The notes under the pieces: generated by a model
Told to the model about the DNA's origin: nothing
What the model saw: only the letters and a program-made list of their open reading frames with translations
Databases searched by the model: none
Program-made: the position numbers and the translations under genes
NCBI GenBank assembly: GCA_018894105.1
Contig: CM032133.1
Location: 21,342,501-21,406,500, forward strand
From: Jacaranda mimosifolia
Taxonomy: Eukaryota; Streptophyta; Magnoliopsida; Lamiales; Bignoniaceae
Length of the DNA: 64,000 nucleotides
Direction: 5' to 3'
Shown: piece after piece, positions 1 through 11,969 of the stretch
Layout of the letters: the number at the start of each line of letters is the position of its first letter
Numbering within the stretch: the stretch's first letter is position 1

Positions 1-516
1 AAATCCAATGGTCCCGTCGGCGAAATGGCTTGCATGGTATATTAGTGTGATGCTAGTGAAGAGGAGAAGAAGATAATTGGAGCAGTTTTGGGGAATAGGC
101 TGCCGCTAGAGAATTCGCCGGAAATGGGGAAAAGTAGTCGCGATTGAAGAAGAAAGAAAAAGGGGTTAAAATGCAAAAATAAGATATTAGTAGGGGCTAA
201 ATTTTAAATTTCTAAATTGGCCCCTGAAAGTTATAAACTCATTTAATTAAGTCCATCCGAGTTAGCCTTTCTTCAATTAAACTCCAAGATACAGTTAGTG
301 CATAAGATTAGACCCTTTGACCTAAATTATTTACTATGCAACCCCTAAAGTTTTAGAATGTGATCCAATCAAGTTCCTAAAAATTACAAATTTATCCCTA
401 AAACTTTCAAATTCTTACAATTAGGTCCTTTTTTTTTCGAGCCCTAAAATCCGACCAATCGATATCTTGATTTCTAAATCCTTATCTTTCAAAAATCAAA
501 TTTTAGGGGTGTTACA
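1..516 (-). repeat. G1 3' LTR, partial
   Basis: This segment repeats 4733-5252 in the same orientation. Its right end, ...GGGGTGTTACA, is the LTR start on the minus strand and is followed directly by the polypurine tract. The remaining 2.4 kb of the LTR lies left of the window. Confidence 0.8.
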
Positions 517-534
517 GACTCCGCCCCTTAAAAG
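517..534 (-). other. G1 polypurine tract
   Basis: On the minus strand this reads CTTTTAAGGGGCGGAGTC immediately before the LTR start, the position and composition expected of the plus-strand primer. An equivalent tract sits next to the 3' LTR of G2 at 51472-51490. Confidence 0.75.
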
Positions 535-1029
535 AATTTGGTCCCTAGATTTTCACTTGAGCTCTGGATGAACTTCGGTTAACACTGGTACCTATAACAT
601 TTTGGTTTCTCGTTACCTCAATCACCTGTCATGTCAATACTTAAAATCCATTTCAGTTCTGATAGAGTGTGTGCTCTTATCTAAAAGACCATAAAACCAT
701 TATAGCAACAAACAATTAACAACATCACAAGTTCATAGTTACATATTATTTACATTAAAAGAGTAGCCAAGTTCAAACTTAACATGCTACAAAGCAACTA
801 AATACAGATTCACAAAAACTTAAACATACTAAGTATATACATAACTTGTATGCCTACTGTTCCTCAAACTCCGTTTGGGTTATGAAGCCAAAATATGCAG
901 TGCCAGATTCTCTACTGACAGTTAAGAACATAGACAGAACCTTTTGCCACCTATTTTCTTTTTCCTTTTTTTACACCTAAGGTTGACCATTTGTTTCTAG
1001 TGTAGTCTCAGAAGAGATGTTGTTTGCTC

Positions 1030-2006
1030 CACCCTATACACCTTCCTAGTTTCTTCCAGCAGCTAAATTCATCATGATTGAAAGCTCTACAAAATCCACA
1101 TTTCATTCTTGGCGTCCCAGATTGGACCTTCAATCTCTTCCTATCAGACTCACTCTCCTTACTTGCAGTAATTTTTGGTTCAGAAACTTTTCCTCGCTTG
1201 CCCTTCTTTTCATCGGTAGATACTTCAAGGAGTTGTTGTTCTACGTGTAAGACCCTCGCTAAGACTTCTTCGAAGTTAAACTACTCGTAAGGCATGAGGA
1301 TTTGTTGTATCTCTGAACTTAATCCTTTAACAAATTTTTCAGTCTTATACTCTTTTTTCCTCCATATTTGCGGCCCATACCGCCACAACCTATTGAATCT
1401 TGCTTCATATTGCCACGTAGTCATATCTTCTTGGGGTAAGATTATCAAATTCTTGTTTTCGGGCATCTCTTACCTCTCGTGGGATGAATCTTTCCATAAA
1501 TTCCCACATCAAATTATCCCAGGTACGAAGGACTTTCTTATAGTCCTATTGTTAACTTATCAAAGTCTGCCATTGACCTGCAGCTCCTTCTAACAGACGA
1601 ACAACAGACATAAGTTTGAGGTCATTCGGGTAATCTATCATTTGAAAGATATCTTTGATCTCCCTTATCCAAGCTTTGGCTTTTTGGTGGCTCGATTCAC
1701 CCATAAACGTTAGGGGTGGAACCTAAGGAGATGTGCACAAGTTCCAAATTCTGAAGACTCTTCGTTTCTCTTGCGGCTATCTACCTGACCTTGTTGCTGA
1801 TGTAATTGTAGAAATTGCTGTTGCATTGCACTCCTCTGCTTTATAACTTTTCCATTTGCGGTTGAATGTATCTGTAATTCTCGTGTCCTTTCTGCAACAT
1901 TTATTGGGCATATCCATTCGGAGGTATCCTCTTCTAGATTTTCTTGACTAGGAGAATATGTTGGGATAAGCTTTGGTGACGCCATCACTCTTATCGATTC
2001 TTCCAA
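1030..2006 (-). pseudogene. G1 Gag (Ty3/gypsy type), broken
   Basis: Gag forms the particle and binds RNA. The minus strand gives a glutamine-rich start (2006-1710), then in another frame a capsid-like stretch with FMGESSHQKAKAWIREIKD and GAAGQWQTL (about 1730-1590), then a stretch with YEARFNRLWRYGPQ (1466-1281), and finally a zinc knuckle CGFCRAFNHDEFSC followed by WKK (1100-1050), matching CX2CX4HX4C. Several frameshifts and stops separate these pieces. The domain order and the zinc knuckle are typical of plant Ty3/gypsy Gag. No protease motif follows the knuckle before the polypurine tract. Confident as Gag; the exact lineage is inferred. Confidence 0.8.
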
Positions 2007-2292
2007 GCTTCCAAAGATAAAAGAAGGAGAATGATTAATACAAAACTATATCGAACTCATAACACACAAATCTTAATGATTCTAAAATAAACAATAATAT
2101 CCCATGAACATTCTTGCAGTATTCAAACTCATTTTACCAACATCAACTGATCAAATTCAATTTAAATCCTCAAAGCACATAAGAATTTCCCAATACGCAA
2201 AATACCTAAAATTCATACTAAAACTAACTTGAACAGAAGGTCAATCACAAATCCCAATGATACCCAAATGCCTAGGTCATCGACAAACCGAG

Positions 2293-2304
2293 GCTCAGAT
2301 ACCA
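2293..2304 (-). other. G1 primer binding site (tRNA-Met type)
   Basis: The minus strand reads TGGTATCTGAGC, one change from TGGTATCAGAGC, the usual complement of the initiator tRNA-Met 3' end. It lies two bases inside the inner edge of the 5' LTR. Confidence 0.75.
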
Positions 2305-3164
2305 CCTATAATGCCTCTATTCGGGATCACCCTTAGCTGAGGTACTACTCAATTTAGACTTAAATCTTAATCTATAAACAAGCAATATGCCGAAAACATT
2401 TCAACTTAACTTATCAAAAGCAGCGAAAAATTCAAACTTAATGAACATAACAAGCACTTAACGACGTTCCATGATTCAACTTCTTATATCTAATATAATA
2501 TAACATGTACAGACTTGAAGTCCTCCACATCAGTTCTGACATATCACATCATCTCAAAACCAAAGTTAACATTCAAGTGAGCTCAATAACATACACGAGC
2601 ACATGTTCTATTACAAAAGTATTTCTCCAGCCCAATTCAGGAGTCCATATTTTTCACTTAAACCTATTTGAGAAAGTCAAAGGAATACCGAGGGAAAGGG
2701 GCTTAAATCCAAAGACTTAGTGAGGGACAAACATAAGAACAACAATGGGGATCTGTCGAGGAAGAATCAATCTAACAGATTATCAAATAACATACAGTAC
2801 AGGAACGTATCAAGAAAATAGGTAATAACAAATTTGGTAAACAAGTATTATCAAATTCAAACATTCAAATGGGTATTAGCTCGGTGTTGTAACTGTGGGC
2901 TCTAAAGGCCCGATCTCATCTCAACCGATTTTACTCGGGATGAATGGTCCATCTCAACCAATCACAGTTCAGGAGAAAATACGGACTGCTCGTTTGGCTT
3001 GGACAACAACCCAACCGAAATAAAGAAGCTACACAATCCTTATTGCTCCACAAGCAGGACACAAATAATTGGCGAACGGTCGAATTTTTTTTTTTCCAAA
3101 TATTGTATGCTGTCCAACGAATCAGAACATGACAGGCATATCGGATTCTCCTTGTACCAACTAG

Positions 3165-3275
3165 TTAGTTAGTCAGTCAGGCAATCTGTTAGACGATCAA
3201 TCAGACAATCAATCAGTGAAGCAGTCAGTTAATTGATCAAATAGTCAATCAGTCAGTCAATCAGTCAGTCGGTTA
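3165..3275. repeat. CAGT/CAATCAGT-rich degenerate repeat
   Basis: A run of TCAGTCAGT and CAATCAGT units lies inside the G1 LTR. A matching degenerate (GATTGACTGACT-like) stretch occurs at 57900-58010 in the plus-strand solo LTR, in the reverse sense, so it belongs to the family. Confidence 0.65.
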
Positions 3276-3292
3276 ATTCACATAATTGCTCA

Positions 3293-3397
3293 TCCCAAGC
3301 TGAACAACTGGGATCCATATAATGGCACGTCCTGAGCTCAACAGTTGGGATCCACATAACGGCATGTCCCAAGCTCAAAAATTAGGATCCACATAAC
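3293..3397. repeat. 37-bp minisatellite, 2.8 copies
   Basis: Copies start at 3293, 3330 and 3367, each reading like TCCCAAGCTCAACAnTTGGG followed by ATCCACATAA. A diverged counterpart (GTTCCCACCTGTTAAGCTCG and GTTCCCAGCTGTAAAGCGGG) sits at 57790-57860 in the related solo LTR. Confidence 0.75.
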
Positions 3398-5499
3398 AAA
3401 ACGGTAACAAGTACAATTTAGGAACAAGTGAAGTAACAGATTACAATTGAGATTTTTGGGCACCAGAACGGATAATAACAAGTCATATCAAAATACAATC
3501 AAGAAATAACCCTCACAGGGGTGCAAGTATTAGGTAACATATAACAATTAAACATGCGAGCAAGAACAATCAAATATCTAGAATAAGTACTCAAACAAGT
3601 GTGATTTCAATCAATCAAGAGGAGTTCAGTACAATCAAGTTGAACCCACACAAGGGTCATTCCACAAGAACAGATAGATATAACAAGGCTAGAATGGCAG
3701 ACCCTCATGGGGCATACAAAAATAAACACCTACGAGGTTAGACCCTCACCTCCATAGTCCCAAAAAAGTTGTCGCCGCCTACTGATCTGCGTAACCCACT
3801 TCATTATCACCTAACCAAAATAATAAATCCATAATTAAAATCCTTATTAATCTCCAACAATTACAATCTTGTCATTAATAGCCTAAATCACTAATCATCC
3901 ACTTAATACGATAATTGTAGTGTTAGTCGATACTATCGATACAAATGATGCTAATTAAGCCACTATAATAGACATAATCATAATTCACCTCGGTTCCATT
4001 AAAGAAATATAATTTAGTTCTTAATTACATACTAAACCTCATAATGTCATCCCAAATCAATAATAATAGTCCAATTATCTTAATTAACCCAATTCTTATC
4101 ACTTAAGTCCCAAATCCATAAAATTAGTTTTTTCTTACTTATTAACCTTAATTAACCAAAGATGCCAAACAATTAATATATCCGGCTGCACTAAGCACAA
4201 GTGTTCCTCCATTCATGGTCTATATGTATACATGATTCATATGTCATAATCTCATTCATGATATAATTCAAGGTTTGGAAAACTAATTAGTACAAAAGCC
4301 ATAAAGCTTGAAATTTCTCTTCTTCCATTTGCCTAAGATTCGACTATTGAGATGCCGGAATCACAAACCAAGATCACTGCTATGATCGTCGCATCAAGGA
4401 GAAGATACTGCCTCTCCACCGCCATTACCAGAAATGCAAAAAATCACCACGAGAAGGAGCGTTTCAGCTCAATAAACCCAACGCAACAACCAAGTTTGAG
4501 TTTTGCTGTCGGGAAAGCTGTCAATTGAAGCTCCAAAACCTCAGCTCCACCTCACATCACCACCTCCGTTCTCCTCATTTTTGCTGTCACCGCCGCATCG
4601 GACCTCTAGGTAAGGATGTCAAAACCTTTCCTAAGCTGAAAGCCACCAGGAACAATACCTAGAAATCAAGTTCAGCCCTTGCTCTGCAGTTGCCCGTCAA
4701 CCTCCTCCGTGTTGAGTTTCCAGTTTCAGAAATTCGATGGTCCCATCGGTGAAATGGTTTGCATGGTATATCAGTGTGATGCTAGTGAAGAGGAGAAGAA
4801 GATAATCGAAGCAGTCTTAGGGAATAGGCTACCGTCGGAGAATTCGCTGGAAGTGGGGAAAAGTGGTCATGATTGAAGAAGAAAGAAAAAAGGGTTAAAA
4901 TGCAAAAATAAGATATTTATAGGGGCTAAATTTTAAATTTCTAAATTGACCCCTGAAAGTTATAAACTCATTCAATTAAGTCTATCTGAGTTAGCCTTTC
5001 TTCAATTAAACCTTAAGAAATAGTTAGTGCATAAGATTAGACCCTTTGACCTAAATTATTTACCATGCAACCCAAAACGTTTTAGAATGTGATCCAATGA
5101 AGTTCCTAAAAATTGCAAATTTATCCCTAAAACTTTCAAATTCTTATAATAAAGTCCTTTTCATTTATTTTTCAAGCTCCAAAATCCGACCAATCGATAT
5201 CTTGATTTTTAAGTCCTTATTTTTCAAAATACCGAATTTCTAGTGTGTTATACCGACTGCGGGCGGGACCGAGGAATTGTTGTGTAATTTGAAAGAAGTG
5301 TGGCATTGCTATACCATTTTGGTCGAGGCCAACTCCCAAAAAGTTTGACCCAAATTAAAGCCCTCAGGGGACATCCCTGTAATGAAACCTGAAGAAGGAC
5401 AAGCTAGCAAAAAAAGGCAAATAAAACACAATCGGGTTGAACCTGCATAAGAGTTCAAAATCATTGAACTTGAGCCAGGTAATCCTGATAAGACAACCA

Positions 5500-8400
5500 G
5501 GATAAGGTCGAGTTTGGGGAATAATATGGAATGCATGCTCATTGATTTCCTCAGAAGAAATATCGACGTCTTTACTTGGAAAGCTGTTGATTTGCTGGGA
5601 ATTGACCCTGAGGTCATTATTCACCGCCTCATCATTGACCTTGCATTCAAACCGGTGTGATAGAAGACAAGGACTTTCAATGCTAAAAGGACTCAGATTA
5701 TCGAGGAAGAAGTCAACAAGCTCCTAGAAGCAGGCTATATAGTAGAAATTCAGTATCCTAGCTGGCTATGTAATGTAGTTTTGGCTCCCAAAAATGAGGG
5801 AAAATGGAAAATTTGTAATGATTTCACTGATCTTAATAAAGCATAACATAAAGACTCATATCCTCTGTCTCGTATAGATTTATTAGTCGATTCAAGTGCT
5901 AGGTGTGACCTTTCAAGCATGATGGATGCCTTTGAAGGTTACTACTAAATATTTATGGCCCCTGAAGATAGGGATAAAACTTCCTTTGTAGTCCTGAATG
6001 ATGTGTATTATTTTTTGGTCATGCCGTTTGGATTAAAAAATGGTGGTGCTACCTAGCTTAAACTAGTGAATTTTATGTTCAATGATGAGATAGGACGATC
6101 CATGGAAGTTTATGTGGATGATATGATCGTTAAATCAAAAAAGGAGACGGACCACTTGGCCGACCTGAGTCACATGTTCTCCATCCTCAGAGCTTTCGGC
6201 ATGAAACTCAACCTAGCCAAATCTATATTCAAAGTGAGAGGTGGGAAGTTTCTAGGTTATATGGTCAGCCAACGGGGTATTGAAGCTAACACCTAGAAAA
6301 TCCAAGCTATCCAAGACATCCCACCTCAAAAGATGGTTAAGGATGTACAGAAGTTGGTCTGATAGATAGTTGCCCTTGGTCGATTTATCGCATGGCTAGC
6401 AGACAAGAGAGCTTCCCTTTTTTTTCAGGTCTTGAGGAATGCCAAGAAATTCAAATGGATGAAAAAATGTGACCAAGCTCTGGCTGAGCTCAAGCAGTAA
6501 CTGGCCAAGCCAATGGTTGGAAAAGTGTTATATTTATACTTAGCCATCTCAACAGTCGCAGTTAGCTCGGTTTTGGTGTCAGCTCGACAAGGATCATGCA
6601 AGCCAGTATATTATAGCAGTAAAGTCTTGCAAGGCCCTGAACATAATTATTTAGAGATTGAGAAGTTTGCATTGGCATTCATTACTGCAGCTAGAAAGCT
6701 AAGACCTTATTTCTTGTCTCATACTATTGTTATTTTAACAAATTGGCCTTTGAAACAGGTGCTCTCTAAGCCTAACACATCACAAAGGCTAACTAAATAG
6801 GCCATTAAGTTAGGAGAATTCGACCTCAAGTTCCAATCTCGTGTCGCTATAAAAGCTCAAGTGTTAGCTGATTTTCTGCCAGAGCGGATAGACCTACCAA
6901 TGTAACAAGAGTAGCAACCACAAGTATGGCCTTTGCATATGGATGGTTTAGCCACTAATTTAGGAGACAGAGTTGGTGTATCAATGTGTTCCCCTCAAGA
7001 GGAGGAATATGATTTTGCAGTCAAACTAAACTACTATATCACCAACAACGAGGCAAAATACGAGGCCCTTATTGCTGGGATGAGAAAGGTTTTGGACAGA
7101 GAAATCAAGTGTTTAGCAGCTATTACTGACTCACAGCTCATCACAGAGCTGTATGGAGGCAACTTTGAAGCCAAGGACATTACCATGAGCGTCTATATAA
7201 ATGAGGTTAAACGGTTGGAACAACAATTCAGTTAGGTGGCCAAGTCAGAAAATGAAAAAGTAGATGCATTCTCAAAGTTCACTAGCTCAATAAAAGGTAT
7301 AAGGGACGAGTCTATCACCTTCTTAGTCTCAAACAAGCCCACCATCGAAGACTTTCAATCAAAAGAGGTCTTTGCGATTGATACTGGTCAAACCTAGATC
7401 GACGAAATTAAAGCCTATCTCAGAGAGGGTAAAGTGTCTTCAGACAGGTTAGAAGCCTGAAGGTTAAGGGTGCATGCATCCAAGTATTCTTTAGATGAGT
7501 TCGGCTAGCTTTATAAGAGGTCTGTCACATCACCATCGCTGAAGTATCTCATAATCGACCAAGCACCCTTGCCAGAAAGTGTCGATCATGTCATGTCTAT
7601 GCTAGCATCCCTCACTAACTAGCTACCACCTTTACTTCAGTGCAAATCACTTGGTTGTTTGACCATGGAGAGTTGATATAGTAGGATCTTTCCCAAAAGC
7701 CACCGGGTAGAGGAAATGCATAATCGTAGCAGTTGAATACTTCACCAAATAGGTTGAAGCCGAAGTTGTGCCTAAGATCACAGACGCCACAATAAGGAAT
7801 TTCTTGTGGAAAAATATGGTTTGCCATTTTGGCTTACCCAAAGTCCTCATATCAGACAACGTCACCTAATTTCAGAGCAAACGGACTCGAGAATGGTGCG
7901 AGAACCTCTAAATCAGGCAACATTTTACTTCGATGGAAAATCCACAAGCTAATGGTCAGACGGAGATCACAAATAGGACTATATTCGACCATATCAAAAC
8001 TAGGTTGGAGGGCTCTAATGCCAACTGGGCGGATGACCTACCGGGAGTCCTTTGGGCCTATCACACTACCCCAAGAACGGCCACGAGTCAGAGTCCTTAC
8101 AATTTAGTATACGGTCAAAGGCAATTGTTCATGTAGAATTGATTCAACACACTGCTCGAATTATACATTATAGCCCGATTAGAAACAATGCAGAAAGAGA
8201 GTTTGACTTGGAAGTGATTGATGAGCTCCAACAACAAGCTTTTACAAAGATGCAAAGGTGTAGATCAATCATGACAAAGCATTATGACAAAGATTTTCGT
8301 CCTAGATCTTTCAAAGTTGGTGACCTCATTCTCAAGAAGGTTGAAGTCTCTAAGAATGTTGGCAAGCTTAACCCAAAGTGGGAGGGCTCATCCTTAGTGG

Positions 8401-8503
8401 TGAAAGCAGCAAAACACAATTCTTACCTACTAGCTGATCTATCTGGAAACGAACTGTCAAGACAATAGAATGCAATCAATCTAAAAAAATTCTATGTGTA
8501 GAC
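5500..8503 (+). pseudogene. Tat pol: RT, RNase H, second RNase H, integrase (decayed)
   Basis: RT begins near 5540 with FLRRNIDVFTWK-like sequence and includes LLEAGYIVEIQYPSWL, MPFGLKN and the catalytic YVDD at 6111-6122, followed by KFLGYMVSQRGIEAN. A first RNase H follows (about 6500-6880; YYSSKVLQGPEHNYLEIEK). A second RNase H (about 6930-7290) has LHMDG, NNEAKYEALIAG and DSQL, the DG/E/D pattern of the archaeal-type enzyme special to Tat elements. Integrase (about 7660-8140) shows VDIVGSFPKATG, LISDN and NPQANGQTE, so the DDE residues remain, then a C-terminal domain to about 8503. At least ten stops or frame changes interrupt it, many of them TAG where CAG would be expected. No chromodomain is seen. 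Confidence 0.85.
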
Positions 8504-8538
8504 TGCACTATAGAGAAAGCACATTACTTTAAATAAAT

Positions 8539-8800
8539 GTTGCGCGACCCCGCAGTCGCATGATTCCAGTTGCCTAGCTTAATTATTAAAAACTTACTAA
8601 CTCGACCTTGCGGTCGCATGGTTCTAGTTATGTTTTTGAGAAATCTATGGTTCAACTATGAAATGGTTATCAAGTCGACCTCGCATCGCATGATTGTAAT
8701 CGACCAGGCAATCACGTGATGCAAATTACCTAACAAATTGTTACCCCGAATCGAGTCGACCCCGTAGTTGCATGATAGTCGACCTAGCTGTCGCATGATT
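8539..8800. repeat. Short degenerate repeats CGACC-CGCAGTCGCATGAT
   Basis: Variants of CGACCCCGCAGTCGCATGAT occur at about 8548, 8603, 8673, 8697, 8758 and 8779 with variable spacing. Tat elements commonly carry tandem repeats between integrase and the 3' LTR, which fits this position. Confidence 0.65.
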
Positions 8801-9099
8801 CAAGTGATCTCTTTTGAATATTAGTCAAGTGTAAAATCTTATAAGTTGAATGACTCGGTTTTGTTATTGAACAACTATTGAGGTTAACTCCGCAATCATT
8901 GGTATAAACTAATGAGATTAAATTATCGACCAGTAATTTGCATGATTAACGTAAAAATCCTTTGTAAAAGGGGATAAGAAACTTCAACGAAACATATCAT
9001 TGTTTGGCCTTTCGGGGCATATAAGCCTAAAAAACAAAGTACAACTGAAGAAAAAATGAGCAAGCAAAAACAACCACATTTAACTCGATCCCACCGTCT

Positions 9100-11630
9100 C
9101 CCTTATTGAGCCATCGGTTCATCAGCGACTTTGTCTACTGTCCTTAGCAATTCTTTCGTGGAGTCCACCGTGAAATTCAAAGGAGGCCCCTCGACCTCGT
9201 GCTAAGGTAGTCTCCCATGGGCCACTCCAGCGGGCTGTCATAGCCCTAACTCCTCTGTTAAAAATACCTGGCCTCCATCAGGAAAGAAATTTGCGACGAC
9301 CACTTATTGTTCTTTATTTTTAGGGCAAGCTCTCTAATAAATCCAAATTCATCACCTACCGTGGTGACTCGAGGAAGGGGTGGAGCTATAACCTTACATT
9401 CTCCAACGGGGGCATTTTTATTGAAATCTTGAAGGAGCTCGTTTTTGTTTACATCGAGTCTCACCTTGTCCTCAGCTCGAAACTCGTACCCTATGAACTC
9501 TAGTTGCTTTACCGCATGGTCGAATGCTTCCTTGGCATCATCCATACTGAGGTAACGCTCGCATCGGTTAAAGATAGATAGAGCATGAACTATTGGACCA
9601 CATTTTTATAAATCCCAATCGACAACTTGAAAACCTCTGTGTGAGCATACATCATTACGCTCTCATAGCCGTAGGCTCGACCTAATTGTGAAGCCTCTTG
9701 GATCGAGCTCACAGTTTTTTTTAGCTAATCCTCAACCTAACTTTTGCCCTCAACCTTCGCCAGCAGCTCGACGTCCTTCTCCTCGCACTCTTTTGTCAAC
9801 TTGGCAATTCTCAACTCCAAGGAGCTGACCTTAGCCTTTAATATTTCATTATGCTCATTCTCGAGTTCTTCACATTTATCTAGCAGTCTCTAATGCTGGA
9901 TCTCACATAAATCGTAGCGGTGGTGGAGATTGTAACCCCATTGTCCGACCTAAGAGATAATTAGCTATCATATTCACATCTTTTTAGTCAATCACATACC
10001 TTAAATCGACAAGAGACATACCATGTGGGCGTGATACGCGAATGCCTTTAGAGCGTTGACCTGTTCAAAATTAAACATTTTCACTTTGTCCCTTTGGAAT
10101 AGACTAGCTGTTAAAATGGCTAGTGGCATCACCGACATCGAGATGGTGCCCATCATGGTGGTGGAATTCGAAACTCCCACTTTTTTCCCAAATTGTGATT
10201 AGGAAATGTGGGCACGTTGCAGAGCTGTTCAGGTGGAAGAGTCCTGTAGGCAGCTTCGTTGCTTTTCACGACATTTTTTCCCCTTCTCGACTATAGATTT
10301 CTTCTGGGTAGCTTGATTAGCACCTTTGACCGCTTTCCTCTTTAGTTGGGGGGAATGGCTGACCATTCTTGTGCTGGCTTCAGCACTAGTTTGACCTTTT
10401 GGGGTCTCCAGATCAACACCGGCTGGTTGAACAGTAGCTGTCTGTCGAGCGGTGACAGCTTCTTTACGCAGTTAAACTTCTTATTGTTTGCGCATAGCAA
10501 TTTATCTTGCGCGATTCATTATTGACCGACCTGCAAGAAAGAATATACTCAATTATACAGATAACAACTAAAAATGATACCTTGCATTATTTACAAAGGT
10601 TAGTTTCTACCTAAGTGTTCACTGGCATGCAATCTCAACGCGGCGGTCGACAATCTTGTTAAAACCAAGTTCCTTTCTCTTATAAACATCGAGGCATCCA
10701 TCTCACCAAATTCGAGCAGATCTAGAACAAAGACATTACTCCACGACAGATCTCAGTAGTATCTAAGTCGACCCTACTCCTCATCCACCTACTTGGAATA
10801 TTGAATTTGACCCCAGTCGGGGGTTGGACGTAGAAATATCTCTCTTTCATTTTTGGCCATATGATAAGGAGAGTGCCCTAAAGAATTTTCTACGGGGTCG
10901 AGCAGTTTAGTAGTAAGAGCCAGACTCCCTGGTTAATCTCGATTAGCATGACATGGGTAGATGAAATAAATGGCTAAAATTGGCCTAGGATGGAACCTCC
11001 TCGATAATGCACATCAAAACAATGAAACTATACATAAGAGTAAAGCAATTAGGAAGCGATTGGGTTATCCAAACTTGTAAACCTCTCAGCAGGTTGCCTA
11101 TGAGGTTGGTTAAAGGGAACCTAAGACCACACTTCATTGCATCCTCAAAAACAGCTATGTATCCATGAGAAGGTGTATCCATCCTATTCGCCACTCTAGG
11201 TTTGGTCAGTTCAACTCATCGGGAACATGGTACTTTTCTCTAATCGACATGAGGTCGTTCATTGATATCGTCGACACGATATCTCTATAGTATGTCATCA
11301 TAAATGACCTACCCCCTAACCTCGGAACTTCGTCTGCTACCATTTCTTCCTCACCTACATCATGCCCTGAGGGCCCTGCCTCACCTACATCATGCCCTGA
11401 AGGGCCATCTTCCTCGATTTAGTGGTTAGAAGGTCCCGCCACTTCATCTCCTCCGAAGATGCCCTCACCCATACCTAATTCTAGCTGTTTAGGGGTATCT
11501 AACCTTCTACTAGATGATTTGCTCGACTCCGCCTCACTATTCAAGATATTTGTCGAGTGTGTGGCTTCACTATTAGGACTAGAGCTTTAGGGACTAACAA
11601 ACTTTAAGAACACATAAAAGAGGCACTTAC
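9100..11630 (-). pseudogene. Antisense ORF of the Tat element, decayed
   Basis: The minus strand between integrase and the 3' LTR retains coding character in several pieces. The best pieces are 11194-10985, with SHGYIAVFEDAMKCGLRFPL then a segment like NLIGNLLRGLQV, and 9545-9258, rich in Lys, Glu and Asp. The G-Y/F-x-FE-DA-x-x-GLRFPL pattern is what I recall from proteins encoded antisense in plant Tat/Retand elements and annotated as putative plant transposon protein; their function is unknown. The stretch between the pieces contains stops. Retroelement assignment is supported by position; function cannot be given. Confidence 0.55.
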
Positions 11631-11969
11631 AAAAACTGTGTGCTGAGAATAGATGCTCAAAGTAGCTTAAAAATTGACCAATGATGTTCACCTCTCGACT
11701 TCAAAAGCATTATGGTAAAAGTAAAAATGAGTGGTGAAAGTCTGCTATTTATAGATACACTGGAATATCAACTGGTTAAAGCAACTGATAGCCGACTGAT
11801 AAATATGTAACCACTGGTTTCCAGCATATAAATATTCATGTAACTACCCGTAACGGTTCCCTCAAGTCCTTCCCTGATGGAGATTTAAAATGATTTTTCC
11901 CGCTGCTCCAGCGAAACTAGCTTAAACTCCAACACCTTTACGGTCGGACTTTAGAGTATGGGGGACTCA

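Larger units (their letters stand above)
1..5252 (-). mobile_element. G1: Gag-only LTR retrotransposon, left end outside window
   Basis: Read on the minus strand the order is 5' LTR (2307-5252), tRNA-Met-type primer site, Gag pseudogene, polypurine tract, and the first 516 bases of the 3' LTR, which runs off the window. The two LTR copies (1-516 and about 4733-5252) differ at roughly one base in ten by eye, so the insertion is old. The internal region is about 1.8 kb and has Gag but no protease, RT, RNase H or integrase, so the element must have depended on enzymes from elsewhere. This matches the concept of TR-GAG elements (terminal repeats plus GAG). The LTR ends, starting TGTAACACCCC on the minus strand in the 3' copy, and the adjoining purine tract resemble those of plant Ty3/gypsy elements. 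It abuts a Tat element at 5253 and may be inserted in it. Confidence 0.8.
2307..5252 (-). repeat. G1 5' LTR, about 2.95 kb
   Basis: Bounded on the left by the primer site and on the right by ...GTGTGTTATA, which aligns with the end of the partial 3' LTR. Both ends show TGTAACA-like termini decayed by transitions (TATAATGCC at left). It contains no recognised coding sequence; open frames such as 4679-4876 are incidental. It carries a degenerate CAGT/CAATCAGT-rich stretch (about 3165-3275) and a 37-bp minisatellite (3293-3397). An LTR almost 3 kb long around a 1.8-kb core is unusual, and the same design recurs in G2. Confidence 0.75.

Noticed and set aside
4679..4876. 65-codon open frame in the G1 LTR
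   Set aside because: Position is within an LTR, the copy at 1-150 does not keep the frame, and no motif is seen.
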